Source: Novosphingobium sp. ZN18A2
Lineage (GTDB): Bacteria; Pseudomonadota; Alphaproteobacteria; Sphingomonadales; Sphingomonadaceae
Assembly: GCF_036784765.1 (NCBI RefSeq)
Contig: NZ_CP136651.1
Span: 992,001 to 1,056,000, forward strand
DNA length: 64,000 nucleotides
Direction: 5' to 3'
Below, piece after piece: positions 16,060-26,043 of this stretch. Each line of letters opens with the position of its first letter. The first letter of the stretch is position 1. A program made the translations under genes and the position numbers. Below the pieces are notes generated by a model that saw only the letters and a program-made list of their open reading frames with translations, was not told where the DNA came from and did no database searches.

Positions 16060-18345
16060 ATGCCGACCGATACCCAGGAACCCGATCCGTTCGACGCCAT
16101 CGTTGACGCGCCGTTCGATTCCGCGCTGTCAGAGCGTTACCTTGTCTATGCGCTGTCCACGATCACCGCGCGCAGCCTGCCCGATCTGCGTGACGGGTTG
16201 AAGCCGGTCCACCGCCGCCTGCTGTGGGCAATGCGCGGGCTGAAGCTTGATCCGGCGGGCGCGTTCAAGAAATCGGCGCGCGTGGTGGGCGATGTGATCG
16301 GCAAGTTCCACCCGCATGGCGATGCCAGCGTTTACGATGCGATGGTGCGGCTGGCGCAGGATTTTTCGCTGCGCTATCCACTGGTCGAAGGGCAGGGCAA
16401 CTTCGGCAATATCGATGGCGATAACGCCGCCGCCTATCGGTACACCGAAGCGCGGCTGACCAAAACGGCGATGCAACTGATGGCCGGGCTGGACGAAGGC
16501 ACGGTCGATTTCATCCCCACTTACAACGGAGAGGAGGAAGAGCCGGAGATATTTCCCGGCCTGTTCCCCAACCTGCTGGCCAACGGCGCCACCGGCATCG
16601 CGGTGGGCATGGCAACATCCATCCCCAGCCACAACGTGCACGAGATTATCGATGCCACGCTGATGCTGGTCGATAACCCCAACGCCACGCATGAAGAGGT
16701 CATGCAGGTGTTCAAGGGGCCGGATTTCCCCACCGGCGGCCTTGTTGTCGACAGCCCCGAAGCGATCAGCGCGGCTTACGAAACCGGCAAGGGCGCGCTG
16801 CGCGTGCGCGGGCGCTTTTCCACCGGGCGCGGCGATGATGGCGCGTGGGAGGAAACGGGGATCGAGAAGCTGGGCGGCGGCCAGTGGCAGCTTGTCGTTT
16901 CCGAAATCCCCTACATGGTGCCGAAGGGCAAGCTGATAGAGCAGATCGCGCAGGCGATTGCCGACAAGAAGCTGCCGATCCTGGAAGACGTGCGCGACGA
17001 AAGCGATGAACAGCTCCGCATCGTGCTGGTGCCCAAAAGCCGCAATGTCGATCCTGACCTGCTGAAGGAAAGCCTTTACAAGCTGACCGATCTTGAAAGC
17101 CGGTTTTCGCTGAACCTCAACGTGCTGGACGCCACGCGCACGCCGGGGGTGATGGGCGTGCGGCTGATCCTGCGCGAATGGATCATCGCGCAGATAGACA
17201 TCCTGCTGCGCCGCACGCGCCACCGGCTGGATAAAATCGCAAACCGGCTGGAACTGCTGGAAGGCTATATCATCGCCTTCCTCAACCTTGACCGGATCAT
17301 AGAGATTATCCGCACAGAGGATGAACCAAAGCCGGTGATGATGGCCGAATTCGGGCTGACCGACCGGCAGGCCGAAGCGATCCTGAACATGCGGCTGCGC
17401 AGTTTGCGCAAGCTGGAAGAGATGGAACTGCGGCAAGAGCGCGACGATCTGCTGAAAGAGCAGGACGATCTGAACAAGCTGCTGGAAAGCCCCGCCCGAC
17501 AGCGCACCCGGCTGAAGCGCGATCTGGCCGCGCTGCGCAAGGACTATGCCGAGGATACCGCGCTGGGCGCGCGCCGCACCACGATTGCAGAGGCGCAGCC
17601 CGCGGTGGAATTCAGCATGGACGCGATGATAGAGAGAGAGCCGGTGACGGTGATCCTTTCGCAGCGCGGCTGGATTCGCGCGGCCAAGGGGCACGTCGCG
17701 CTGGATGGCGAGTTCAAGTTCAAGGAAGGGGACGGCCCGGCTTTCGCGTTCCACGCGCAGACCACGGACAAGCTGCTGGTCGCCTGCGACAACGGGCGCT
17801 TCTATACGCTGGGGGCGGACAAGCTGCCCGGCGCGCGCGGTTTTGGCGAGCCGATCCGCACGATGGTGGATATCGATGCCGATGCGCACATCGTCGCGAT
17901 CATGCCGCACAAGCCCAAGGCGCAATTGCTGCTGGCCAGTTCGGCCGGGCGCGGGTTCGCCGCAGAGGCCGACGAACTGCTGGCCGAAACGCGAAAAGGG
18001 CGCGCGGTCGTTACCACCAAGCCCGGCGTGAAACTGGCCGTGGTGCGTGAGATCGCGCCAGAGCACGATCACGTGGCTGTGGTGGGTGAAAACCGCAAGC
18101 TGGTGGTCTTCGCGTTGTCCGAACTGCCGGTGATGGCCAAGGGGCAGGGCGTGACGCTGCAACGCTATCGCGACGGCGGCATGTCCGACGTTACCACCTT
18201 CACACTGGCCGACGGGCTCAGCTGGAAGATGGGTGGCGAAACCGGGCGCACGCGGACAGAGCCGGAAATGCATATGTGGAAGGTTGCGCGCGGCGCGGCG
18301 GGGCGCTTGCCCCCCAACGGCTTTCCGCGCGATAACCGGTTCTGA
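16060..18345 (+). CDS. parC: DNA topoisomerase IV subunit A
   Basis: The 761-residue DNA-breaking subunit that unlinks daughter chromosomes. The N-terminal region [26 protein letters not shown] and the quinolone-resistance segment [10 protein letters not shown] (84-93) are standard. Catalytic Tyr128 lies in [10 protein letters not shown]. The length and the short C-terminal beta-pinwheel region without a GyrA-box (QRRGGKG) mark it as ParC rather than GyrA. Position 88 of the quinolone segment is Asp and 90 is Ser, the sensitive-type residues as far as alignment by eye goes. It has no partner parE nearby. Confidence 0.95.
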   Translation: MPTDTQEPDPFDAIVDAPFDSALSERYLVYALSTITARSLPDLRDGLKPVHRRLLWAMRGLKLDPAGAFKKSARVVGDVIGKFHPHGDASVYDAMVRLAQDFSLRYPLVEGQGNFGNIDGDNAAAYRYTEARLTKTAMQLMAGLDEGTVDFIPTYNGEEEEPEIFPGLFPNLLANGATGIAVGMATSIPSHNVHEIIDATLMLVDNPNATHEEVMQVFKGPDFPTGGLVVDSPEAISAAYETGKGALRVRGRFSTGRGDDGAWEETGIEKLGGGQWQLVVSEIPYMVPKGKLIEQIAQAIADKKLPILEDVRDESDEQLRIVLVPKSRNVDPDLLKESLYKLTDLESRFSLNLNVLDATRTPGVMGVRLILREWIIAQIDILLRRTRHRLDKIANRLELLEGYIIAFLNLDRIIEIIRTEDEPKPVMMAEFGLTDRQAEAILNMRLRSLRKLEEMELRQERDDLLKEQDDLNKLLESPARQRTRLKRDLAALRKDYAEDTALGARRTTIAEAQPAVEFSMDAMIEREPVTVILSQRGWIRAAKGHVALDGEFKFKEGDGPAFAFHAQTTDKLLVACDNGRFYTLGADKLPGARGFGEPIRTMVDIDADAHIVAIMPHKPKAQLLLASSAGRGFAAEADELLAETRKGRAVVTTKPGVKLAVVREIAPEHDHVAVVGENRKLVVFALSELPVMAKGQGVTLQRYRDGGMSDVTTFTLADGLSWKMGGETGRTRTEPEMHMWKVARGAAGRLPPNGFPRDNRF

Positions 18346-18371
18346 CAAAAAACGATCCCGGGGAGGAAATT

Positions 18372-19145
18372 TTGGAAAAACCGCGCTTTTCGCTGGAGGG
18401 CCGCGTCGCCCTGATCACCGGCGCATCGTCAGGCCTTGGCGCGCATTTCGCGCGGCTTTTCGCGGCGGCGGGTGCCAGCGTGGTGCTTGGCGCACGACGG
18501 GTTCAGCGGATCGAGGCGCTTGTGGCCGAGATCGAAGGCGCGGGCGGAAAGGCACTGGGCGTCGCGATGGACGTGACCGACGAAGCATCGGTTCTCGCCG
18601 CCTATGACGCGGCAGAGGCGCGCTTCGGCACGGTCGATACGATCGTCGCCAATGCAGGACTCGCCGCTGCGGGGCGTTCCATCCACCTGCCGCTGGACGA
18701 TGTGCGCCGCCTGATCGATACCAACTTCACCGGCGTTTACCTGACCGCGCGCGAGGGCGGCAAGCGGATGATTGCCGCCGGCATGAAACAATCGGAGCGG
18801 GGGCGCGTGATCCTGATCGGTTCGATCACCTCGATGATGACCGGCCAAGGTGACAGCGCCTATGCCGCGACCAAGGCCGCCGTATCGCATCTTGGCCGCC
18901 AGTTCGCGCGCGAATGGGTGCGTCAGGGGATCAACGTGAACGTGATCCACCCCGGCTATATCCGCACCGAGATCGATGGCGAATGGTTCGACAGCGAAGG
19001 CGGCAAGGCGCAGGTCGCAAGCTGGCCGCGCCGCCGCTTTACGGAGATCACCGCGCTGGACGATCCGATGCTGTTCTTCGCCTCGGACGCGTCGCGGCAG
19101 GTGACGGGCACCGATATCGCGATCGACGACGGGCAGAGCCTGTAA
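18372..19145 (+). CDS. short-chain dehydrogenase/reductase
   Basis: A 257-residue classical SDR: cofactor motif TGASSGLG (about 17-24), VANAG (NNAG-like), Ser in IGSITS and YAATK (YxxxK) as the catalytic set. The start is TTG 18372, preceded by an excellent GGGAGGAAA at 18360-18368; no in-frame ATG exists before the conserved nucleotide-binding motif. It lies 26 bases after parC. The substrate is unknown; the sequence resembles the glucose/3-oxoacyl-reductase-like class used in many catabolic routes. Confidence 0.9.
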   Translation: MEKPRFSLEGRVALITGASSGLGAHFARLFAAAGASVVLGARRVQRIEALVAEIEGAGGKALGVAMDVTDEASVLAAYDAAEARFGTVDTIVANAGLAAAGRSIHLPLDDVRRLIDTNFTGVYLTAREGGKRMIAAGMKQSERGRVILIGSITSMMTGQGDSAYAATKAAVSHLGRQFAREWVRQGINVNVIHPGYIRTEIDGEWFDSEGGKAQVASWPRRRFTEITALDDPMLFFASDASRQVTGTDIAIDDGQSL

Positions 19146-19185
19146 ACGAAAACGCCTCCGCCCCGGATAGACGCGGGACGGTCGG

Positions 19186-21240
19186 TCACGCCCCTTTCGC
19201 GAGGTCCGGCAGCGTATCGGGGGTCAGCACTTGCGGCAGCTTTTGCGGGACGCCCCCGCCTGCCGGATACCACAGGTAGAGCGGTACGCCTGCGGCGCCC
19301 TGGCTGGTCAGGAACCTCGTGATTTCCGGATCGCGCCGCGTCCAGTCGCCGCGCAGGGTTATGACGCCGGCGGACTTGAACGCATCGCGCGTTGCCTCGC
19401 GCTCTATCGCCAGCCCTTCGTTCACCTTGCACGAAAGGCACCAGTCGGCGGTGAAATAGACGAACACCGGCTTGCCCGATTGGCGCGCCCTGGCCAGTGC
19501 CGCTTCGCTGTAGGGCTGCGCGTTCAGCAGGCTGGCTTCGGCCGCCGCTCCGTTCGAGGCAAGCTGCGGCGCGGCAAAGGCGGCCAGCGCGCCCAATGCG
19601 ACAATACCCGGCAGCACCCAGCGCGCCGATGGCGCCATGCGCTTCTGCGCGCGGCCCGATGCGGCCAGAACGATCACCAGCACCACGGAAAGTGCGATGG
19701 CGGCGGCTGCGAAGACCGCTCCGCCCAGGCGCCATGCCAGCCACGCCAGCGCCAGCGCGGTCAGCCCCATGGGGATCGCCATCAGGTGCCGGAAGCGGTC
19801 CATCCACGGGCCGGGTTTGGGCAGCATCCCGCGCAGCGCGGGCACGAAGCCGATCAGCAGGAACGGCAGGGCAAGGCCCAGGCCGAGCGCGGCGAACACG
19901 CCAAGCGCCATGAACCACGGCAGAACCAGCGCCGCACCCATCGCCGCGGCCATGAACGGGCCGGTACAGGGCGTGGCGACGAACGCGGCCAGAAGCCCCG
20001 TGCCGAACGCGCCCGATTTCAGTGCCCCGCGCTCGATCGAAAAGCCGGGAATCTCGTAAACTCCGGCAAAGTTCGCGGTGATCGCCACGGCCAGCAACAA
20101 CAGCGCGGCAACCACGCCCGGTTCCTGCAACTGGAACGCCCAGCCCACCTGTTCGCCTGCCGCGCGAAGGGCCAGCATCACCCCGCCCAGCGCAAGGCTG
20201 GCGGCGATCACGCCGGCGGTATAGGCAAGCCCTTCCACGTGCGCGTCGTGCGCATTGCTGCGCGCAAGGTGCAGCGCTTTCAGGCTCAGGATCGGGAACA
20301 CGCACGGCATCACGTTGAGTATGACGCCGCCGAGCAGCGCCAGCCCCAGGATCAGGGCAAACGACATCTGCGGGCCGGAGGCTGGCTTGCCTGTTTCGAC
20401 GGGCGTCCCGCCGGTTGGGACCGGACCCGGTTTTGCGACGAGTGAGATTCCCCCGGCATCCCCACCGATGGCCAGCACGCCGCTGATCGTTTTCGGGTCG
20501 GGCAGTCCGATGCTTTTCGCGCGCTTCATCGCCACGACCACGGTATTGCCGTTTCGCGTGACGGCTTGCGGCGCGCCATAGTCTATCACGCCGTCCTCGG
20601 CGATGAAGAAGTGCGGGTTGGCGATCCGTGCCGTTTTGGGAAACGGAATGGCAATGCGCAGGGTATCGGGCGCAAGCGCGAACGTGCCGTCCTGGTCCAG
20701 CGGGGCGGGAAGCGCCGCAAGCCACGCGGAAAAGCGCGGGTCGGGCGTTGCGGTTTCACCCGGCTTCGCAACCTTGACCGCGCCGGACAGCTCCGCCTTT
20801 TCGGGCACGCAGATTTCGTGCGTACAGGCCAGCCACTGGGCCTTTACCGAGATCGGCAGCGTCGCGCCGGGGGCCGCGTCTTGCGGCAGCTTGAGGGGGA
20901 CGAGAACCGCGTATTCGTGCTCGTAAACATGGTTCATCAGGCCGGAAAGCAGCAAGGTTTGCGGCACCGGGTATTGGGGCTGGCCGGCGCTGGCGCCAGC
21001 GGGAAGCGACCAGTCGAGCGTCATGCCGTATCCCGCATCGCCAGGGTTCAGCCAATAGCCGTGCCAGCCCTTTTCCGGCACCATCTCTATCGCCATCGTC
21101 ACCGTATCGCCGGGGTGGGAGGGCGCTTCCGCGACCAGCCTTGCCTGGATATGGTTGGCCATCGCCGCGTGCGGCAGGGCAAGCGCGGCAAGCAGCAGCG
21201 CGATCAGGCGGGCAAGCGTTCTAAAGGGCTGGAAAGGCAT
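19186..21240 (-). CDS. DsbD/ScsB-like thiol-disulfide transmembrane reductase
   Basis: A 684-residue inner-membrane protein that carries electrons from cytoplasmic thioredoxin to the periplasm. In order: a signal peptide (ending near AMA-NH); an N-terminal DsbD-like domain with the Cys pair CTHEIC; eight or so membrane helices with NVMPCVFPILSLKAL and VATPCTGPFMAA, the paired Pro-Cys motifs of the CcdA/DsbD core; and a C-terminal thioredoxin domain with ADWCLSCK. This order fits the ScsB-type DsbD group with a large N-terminal domain. It is divergent from the phosphatase gene. Confidence 0.9.
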   Translation of the reverse strand: MPFQPFRTLARLIALLLAALALPHAAMANHIQARLVAEAPSHPGDTVTMAIEMVPEKGWHGYWLNPGDAGYGMTLDWSLPAGASAGQPQYPVPQTLLLSGLMNHVYEHEYAVLVPLKLPQDAAPGATLPISVKAQWLACTHEICVPEKAELSGAVKVAKPGETATPDPRFSAWLAALPAPLDQDGTFALAPDTLRIAIPFPKTARIANPHFFIAEDGVIDYGAPQAVTRNGNTVVVAMKRAKSIGLPDPKTISGVLAIGGDAGGISLVAKPGPVPTGGTPVETGKPASGPQMSFALILGLALLGGVILNVMPCVFPILSLKALHLARSNAHDAHVEGLAYTAGVIAASLALGGVMLALRAAGEQVGWAFQLQEPGVVAALLLLAVAITANFAGVYEIPGFSIERGALKSGAFGTGLLAAFVATPCTGPFMAAAMGAALVLPWFMALGVFAALGLGLALPFLLIGFVPALRGMLPKPGPWMDRFRHLMAIPMGLTALALAWLAWRLGGAVFAAAAIALSVVLVIVLAASGRAQKRMAPSARWVLPGIVALGALAAFAAPQLASNGAAAEASLLNAQPYSEAALARARQSGKPVFVYFTADWCLSCKVNEGLAIEREATRDAFKSAGVITLRGDWTRRDPEITRFLTSQGAAGVPLYLWYPAGGGVPQKLPQVLTPDTLPDLAKGA

Positions 21241-21408
21241 CGGTATATGACAGTTCCGGGTCGGCTAATCCCCCTTGCGCGGGCCGCCTGGGGGCGGCAA
21301 CAGGGGCCGCGTCCTGTTCCTAGGATTGCGGTCGGCCCAAGTCCAGCCTGTCTAATGGCGGCCGGTCTGCCCGATGAAGTCCTGCGTGCCCAACGGAGTT
21401 GCCCTTCC

Positions 21409-23100
21409 ATGATCCTTCGTCGTCACACGGTCCGTCTGCTTGCCGGTGCTCTTGCCGCCGCCATGCTTGTGCCCGCCGCGCCTGCCCTAGCCAAGCCGCA
21501 GCAGGCCGCAACCGCGCCCGCGCTGCAGGTTGCGCCCGATGCGCCCAGGCTGGTCGTCGCGATCTCGGTCGATCAGTTTTCCGCCGCGCTTTTCGCGGAA
21601 TATCGCAACCACTTCAGCCACGGCTTCGCGCGTTTGCTGGCGGGCGCGGTCTATCCCTCCGGTTTCCAGAGCCATGCGGCGACCGAAACCTGCCCCGGTC
21701 ACTCCACGATCATGACCGGCGACCATCCCAACCGCACCGGCATCATCGCCAACCACTGGATCGACCAGAACGCGGCGCGCGCCAACAAGTCCATCTATTG
21801 CGCGGAGGACGAGACGAAGACCGCCGCAACGCCCGGTGACTATGTCGCGTCGGTCGGCCACCTTCGCGTGCCCACGCTGGGCGACCGGCTGAAGATGGCC
21901 AGCCCGCAAAGCCGCAACGTCGCGGTTTCGGGCAAGGACCGCGCCGCCTTGATGATGGGCGGACACGATACGGACCAGGTCTGGTGGTGGAAGGACGGCG
22001 CTTTCGTGACGCTGGACGGCAAGCCCGCCGACCGCGCGGCCGGCATCGAAAACGCCTGGCTGGCAAAGGCGCTGGCCGCGCCGTCTCCGGCGTTCGATCT
22101 GCCGACGTGGTGCGCAACGCGCGATCATCCGGTCAAGGCGGGCGACGTTACCGTGGGCACCGGCCGGTTCGCCATCGCCGCGGGCGACACCAGGGGTTTC
22201 CGCACTTCTCCGCGGCTGGACGCGGCAACGCTGGACCTTGCCGAAAAGCTGGTGGCCGAAATGCAGCTGGGCAAGGGACCGGCACCGGACGTGCTGTCCG
22301 TCAGCCTGTCCGCCAACGACTATATCGGCCACGCCTATGGCACCGAGGGCGCGGAAATGTGCATCCAGGCCAACGCGCTGGACGTGGAACTGGGCAAGTT
22401 CTTCGATTTCCTCGATGCGCAGGGCATCGATTACGTCGTGGTGCTGACCGCGGATCACGGCGGCTTCGACTTGCCCGAACGGCAGGAACAGCAGGGCATG
22501 CCGATGGTGCGCCGCGCGGACAAGTCCACCTCTGCCGCGGTGATTGGCCGGCAGGTGGCCCGGAAGCTGGGCATCGCCATCGATGGTCCGCTGATCCTGG
22601 GCGAGGGTGAGGCCGGCGACTATTACGTGAACAAGGCGCTGCCGGCGGACCGGAAGGCGCAGGTTGTCTCCGCCGCCACGGCAATGCTGGAAAAGAACCC
22701 CGAAGTCGCGGCCGTCTTCACGGCGGACGAACTGGCCGATACCCCGGCGCCAACCGGCTCGCCCGAGACGTGGAGCCTGCGCGAACGCGCGCGAGAGAGC
22801 TTCTATGAACCGCACTCGGGCGATTTCCTGGTGCTGCTCAAGCGCAATATCGTGCCGATCCCAGATCCCAAGCCGGGCTATGTCGCCACGCACGGCAGCC
22901 CGTGGGACCACGACCGGCGCGTGCCGATCCTGTTCTGGCGCAAGGGGATGGCCGGGTTCGAACAGCCCAACCCCGTCGAAACGGTGGACATCGCGCCAAC
23001 GCTTGCGGCACTGATCGGTCTGGACGTAAAGCCGGGGGACATGGACGGGCGGTGCCTCGACCTTGACGAAGGACCGGGCGATACCTGCCCGGCGCAATGA
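21409..23100 (+). CDS. phoK: PhoK/SPAP-type alkaline phosphatase
   Basis: A 563-residue exported phosphomonoesterase with a signal peptide (cleavage near PALA-KP). It matches the Sphingomonas PhoK/SPAP pattern: metal Asp in ISVDQFSA (Asp55), threonine nucleophile in ATETCPGHS, the Asn of GIIANHW, Lys and Arg of SGKDRAA that bind phosphate (in place of the PhoA Arg), LTADHGG and ATHGSPWDHDRRVPILFW with zinc ligands. The tail also follows PhoK (VETVDI...DGRCLDL). It probably frees phosphate in the periplasm. The start is ATG 21409; a much longer upstream reading frame is antisense to the DsbD-like gene. No clear Pho box was seen. Confidence 0.93.
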   Translation: MILRRHTVRLLAGALAAAMLVPAAPALAKPQQAATAPALQVAPDAPRLVVAISVDQFSAALFAEYRNHFSHGFARLLAGAVYPSGFQSHAATETCPGHSTIMTGDHPNRTGIIANHWIDQNAARANKSIYCAEDETKTAATPGDYVASVGHLRVPTLGDRLKMASPQSRNVAVSGKDRAALMMGGHDTDQVWWWKDGAFVTLDGKPADRAAGIENAWLAKALAAPSPAFDLPTWCATRDHPVKAGDVTVGTGRFAIAAGDTRGFRTSPRLDAATLDLAEKLVAEMQLGKGPAPDVLSVSLSANDYIGHAYGTEGAEMCIQANALDVELGKFFDFLDAQGIDYVVVLTADHGGFDLPERQEQQGMPMVRRADKSTSAAVIGRQVARKLGIAIDGPLILGEGEAGDYYVNKALPADRKAQVVSAATAMLEKNPEVAAVFTADELADTPAPTGSPETWSLRERARESFYEPHSGDFLVLLKRNIVPIPDPKPGYVATHGSPWDHDRRVPILFWRKGMAGFEQPNPVETVDIAPTLAALIGLDVKPGDMDGRCLDLDEGPGDTCPAQ

Positions 23101-23114
23101 TGCTGGAGTGGTGA

Positions 23115-24347
23115 ATGACAGAGGGCGACCGGCGTGACGTGGTGATCCTTGGCGGCGGGCTCGTCGGCATGACGCTGGCGATCGGGCTCGCCCGGGCCGG
23201 GATCACGTCGCACGTGGTCGACGCGTCGGACCCTGCTGCGCAGACGGCGGCGGGTTTCGACGGCCGCGCCTCCGCCATCTCGACCGCAAGCTGGAATCTT
23301 TATACCAACCTCGGCATGGCGGACGAGCTGGCGAACAAGGGCTGCCCGATCGAAGCCATCGCGGTGACGGACGGGCTGAAACCCGGCCGGATCGATTTCC
23401 GCCCGACGCAAGAGGAAGGCTCGCTGGGCCGGATGTTCGCCAATCGCGACCTGCGCGTGGCGATGTATGCCGCCGCCGCGCGCGAAACGGCGATTGCCTT
23501 TCACACCAATGCCCGCGTTGTCAGCCGTGAGCGGGGCGAACACGGCGTGTGCGTGACCCTTTCGGATGGCAGCAAGCTGGCGGGCAGCCTGCTGGTGGGC
23601 GCCGAAGGGCGCGGTTCCCCCACGCGCGAAGAGGCCGGGCTGGCACCGGCGCGCTGGTCCTACGGCCACCGCGCGCTGATTACCGGGCTGGCACATGAAA
23701 AGCCGCACGAAGGCGTTGCATGGGAAATCTTCTATCCCGCCGGGCCATTCGCGCTTTTGCCCCTGCTGGATGGCGACCCCTCCGCCAAAGGGTTCACGCA
23801 CCGCTCCGCGCTGGTGTGGACCGTGGCGGAAAGCGATGCGGCGGGCGTTCTCGCGCTGTCAGATCGCGCGTTCACGGCGGAAGTGGAAAAGCGCATGGGC
23901 GGCATCTTCGGCGCGGTAGAGGTCGTCTCGAAGCCGATGTCCTTCCCGCTCAACTTCCACCATACCGCGCGCATCGTCAGCGATCGGCTGGCGCTGGTCG
24001 GCGATGCCGCGCACGGGATGCACCCGATCGCCGGGCAGGGCCTGAACGTGGGCCTGCGAGACGTGGCTGCGCTGGTGGAAGTGCTGACCGACGGGATGCG
24101 GCTGGGGCTGGAACCGGGCGATGCGCAATTGCTGGCACGCTATGAACGCTGGCGCGCGGCGGACACGCTGATGGTGTCGGCGGCGACCGACGTGCTGACC
24201 CGCCTGTTCGGCGTGCCCGGCAGGTTGCCGTCGGCGGTGCGCCGTTTCGGCATGGCAGGCGTGCAGCGTTTCGCGCCGCTGAAGCGCTGGTTCATGGATG
24301 AGGCGCGCGGGATGAGCGGCGATCTGCCGGAACTGCTGCGCGGCTGA
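23115..24347 (+). CDS. UbiH/UbiF/VisC family FAD-dependent hydroxylase
   Basis: A 410-residue flavin monooxygenase of the ubiquinone hydroxylase family. FAD is bound by VILGGGLVGMTLAIGLARAG (about 10-29), the DG motif region and LVGDAAHGMHPIAGQGLNVGLRD (about 294-316). It probably hydroxylates the ring during ubiquinone synthesis; whether it acts as UbiH, UbiI/UbiL or a broader enzyme cannot be decided by eye. It starts 14 bases after the phosphatase stop, which suggests shared transcription without an obvious functional link. Confidence 0.88.
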   Translation: MTEGDRRDVVILGGGLVGMTLAIGLARAGITSHVVDASDPAAQTAAGFDGRASAISTASWNLYTNLGMADELANKGCPIEAIAVTDGLKPGRIDFRPTQEEGSLGRMFANRDLRVAMYAAAARETAIAFHTNARVVSRERGEHGVCVTLSDGSKLAGSLLVGAEGRGSPTREEAGLAPARWSYGHRALITGLAHEKPHEGVAWEIFYPAGPFALLPLLDGDPSAKGFTHRSALVWTVAESDAAGVLALSDRAFTAEVEKRMGGIFGAVEVVSKPMSFPLNFHHTARIVSDRLALVGDAAHGMHPIAGQGLNVGLRDVAALVEVLTDGMRLGLEPGDAQLLARYERWRAADTLMVSAATDVLTRLFGVPGRLPSAVRRFGMAGVQRFAPLKRWFMDEARGMSGDLPELLRG

Positions 24348-24359
24348 CCGGCCCGGTTT

Positions 24360-24393
24360 TCAGGTCGCGTTCGGGTTATCAGGTCGCGTTCGG
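24360..24393. repeat. 19-bp tandem duplication at a gene 3' end
   Basis: TCAGGTCGCGTTCGG occurs at 24360-24374 and again at 24379-24393, a 19-base period. On the minus strand each copy reads CCG AAC GCG ACC TGA, so the last four codons and the stop of the mitofilin-like gene have been duplicated just past its own stop. Confidence 0.85.
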
Positions 24394-25335
24394 CGTGGCC
24401 GAGGCACTTGCTGAAGGCGATGCGCCGGGGGACGGCGAGGCGCCGGCCGAAGGCGCGGCAAGCGGCTTGGGCGCGGGGCGGACCGATGCGGGGGCCTGCG
24501 GCGAAAGGATTGCCGCCGTTTCCAGCTGGTCCAGCGCCTGCTGGGTCGCGACATAGCTTTTCGCCTGCGCGATCCAGTCACCGGCAATCTCACGGCCGGG
24601 CAGGCGTTCGACTTCGGCGATGGCCGCATCCACGCGGCCCCCGGCAAGGAAAAGGCGCGCGCGTTCAAGGCGCTTTTTCGGCGCGGGCGAAGGCTTGTCG
24701 TCGTGGCGGATCACCACCAGCTCGCCAAGCTGGCGCTTGAGCCAGCTCCAGCTGCTTTCGTCGGGCACGCTGCCCACAAGCTCAGGCCCCATGGCGGCAA
24801 GCCCCTGGCTCAGTTCGTCGATGGTGACGGGGTTGCGCGCGGCTTCGATCACGCGCTTCACCGCGCCCGGCTGGCTTTCGCCGAAGCGCAGGCGCAACTG
24901 GCCTTCAAGATAGCCGAGCGGCTGCCCGCGTTCGATCATGCGCCGCGCCGCGAAGGCGACCAGCAGCGCTTCGGCCTGCGTGGCATTGCCCGAAGCGGCA
25001 TCGGCCTGGCGGTTGAGTTCGGCCATCCGTGCCTCAAGCGCGGCCAGCTTGGCATTCGCTTCGTCAATCGATGCCGTGGGGTTGGGGGCGGGCGTGGCGG
25101 CGGGACTGGCGGCCGCGCTCAGCATCGGTTGCGGTGCCGCGCTTTCCAGCGGAGGCTGGGCTTCGCGGTTGATATCGATCCACCCGCTGCGCCAGCCGAC
25201 CCACCCCGCGATCACGGCACCCGCCAGCAAGGCCGCGGCAACCACTGCCGCTACGCCGCGCGCACCCATGCCGCGCGGTGCGGCGCCGGGCCGCGATAAG
25301 ACATCGTCCTGCATATCTGTTGTCGGCGTATCCAT
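24379..25335 (-). CDS. mitofilin/HemX-like inner membrane protein
   Basis: A 318-residue protein: a short cytoplasmic N-terminus, one membrane helix (GVAAVVAAALLAGAVIAGWVGW, about 26-47), an Ala/Pro-rich linker, a coiled coil (DEANAKLAALEARMAELNRQ), a globular helical part, and a Pro/Ala/Ser-rich low-complexity tail. Layout and position straight after hemC-hemD match the COG4223 (mitofilin-related) proteins of alphaproteobacteria. The role is probably structural in the inner membrane; the heme link is only genomic. The start is ATG 25335, 11 bases past the hemD stop. A longer frame upstream lies across hemD in another frame and is not real. Confidence 0.75.
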   Translation of the reverse strand: MDTPTTDMQDDVLSRPGAAPRGMGARGVAAVVAAALLAGAVIAGWVGWRSGWIDINREAQPPLESAAPQPMLSAAASPAATPAPNPTASIDEANAKLAALEARMAELNRQADAASGNATQAEALLVAFAARRMIERGQPLGYLEGQLRLRFGESQPGAVKRVIEAARNPVTIDELSQGLAAMGPELVGSVPDESSWSWLKRQLGELVVIRHDDKPSPAPKKRLERARLFLAGGRVDAAIAEVERLPGREIAGDWIAQAKSYVATQQALDQLETAAILSPQAPASVRPAPKPLAAPSAGASPSPGASPSASASATPNAT

Positions 25336-25346
25336 TGACCCGTTCG

Positions 25347-26030
25347 CTATCGTGTCTGGCACATTTGGTCCGCCAGCGCCAGCAGCGCGGCATCGCTGCG
25401 TTCGCCGGCGCATTCCACGCGCGCCCAGCCCGTTCCCGCCGCCTGAGCTATGCGGGGGGCGAGGCAGGCCAGTGAGATGCGCGCGCGTTCGATCCCGGCT
25501 GTATCGCAGGCGGTGGCGAAATGGCGCGCGGCCTCGCCCGAATGCAGCAGCATGACCGCGCCGCCGCGCAGCACTTTGGCAAGCGCATCGGACATGGGGA
25601 GGCGGGCGACGCGATAGGCCGTCACGGTATCGACATGGACTTGCGGCGAAAGCGCCAGATCGACCCGCGCTTCGCCCGCAAGGCGCAGGTAATGCCCCGG
25701 CGCCAGCGCTTCGGCCACCGCTTGCAAGCCTCCTTCGCCGGTGGACGCAACGGCAAAGCCCGCGTCGCGCGCGGCATCTGCCGTCTTGGCGCCAACCGCG
25801 TGGACCGGCAGGGCGCGCAATGCGCCAAGTCCCGCGCCGCCGTGGCGGAACAGGTTGGCGCTGCCCGCCAGCAAGCCGCGATAGCGCGCCGGATCGGGCG
25901 GCGTCCACGCCACCGGTTGCACGTCGAACAGCGCTTCGCCCCGGACATCCATTCCGGCGTCCCGCGCCTTGCGCAAGGTTGCGGAAAGCCCCGGTTCGGG
26001 CCGGATCGCGACGACGGGCAAGCGGTCCAT
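25347..26030 (-). CDS. hemD: uroporphyrinogen-III synthase
   Basis: Closes hydroxymethylbilane to uroporphyrinogen III, the fourth step of heme synthesis. The 227-residue product begins LPVVAIRPEPGLSATLRKAR, where the family shows a TRP-like motif, and contains the conserved SAN-like LLAGSANLFRHGG, HAVGAKTADAARDAGF and MLLHSGEAARHF. HemD is weakly conserved, so position right after hemC is part of the evidence. ATG 26030 lies 13 bases past the hemC stop. Confidence 0.88.
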   Translation of the reverse strand: MDRLPVVAIRPEPGLSATLRKARDAGMDVRGEALFDVQPVAWTPPDPARYRGLLAGSANLFRHGGAGLGALRALPVHAVGAKTADAARDAGFAVASTGEGGLQAVAEALAPGHYLRLAGEARVDLALSPQVHVDTVTAYRVARLPMSDALAKVLRGGAVMLLHSGEAARHFATACDTAGIERARISLACLAPRIAQAAGTGWARVECAGERSDAALLALADQMCQTR

Positions 26031-26043
26031 CAGCCGCGCGCCG

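Noticed and set aside
16129..18348. 739-codon open frame on minus, opposite parC
   Set aside because: Antisense shadow of parC; no start context and no domain.
24379..25908. 509-codon version of the mitofilin-like gene
   Set aside because: The upstream 190 codons overlap hemD out of frame and are Arg/Ala-rich noise; the true start is at 25335.
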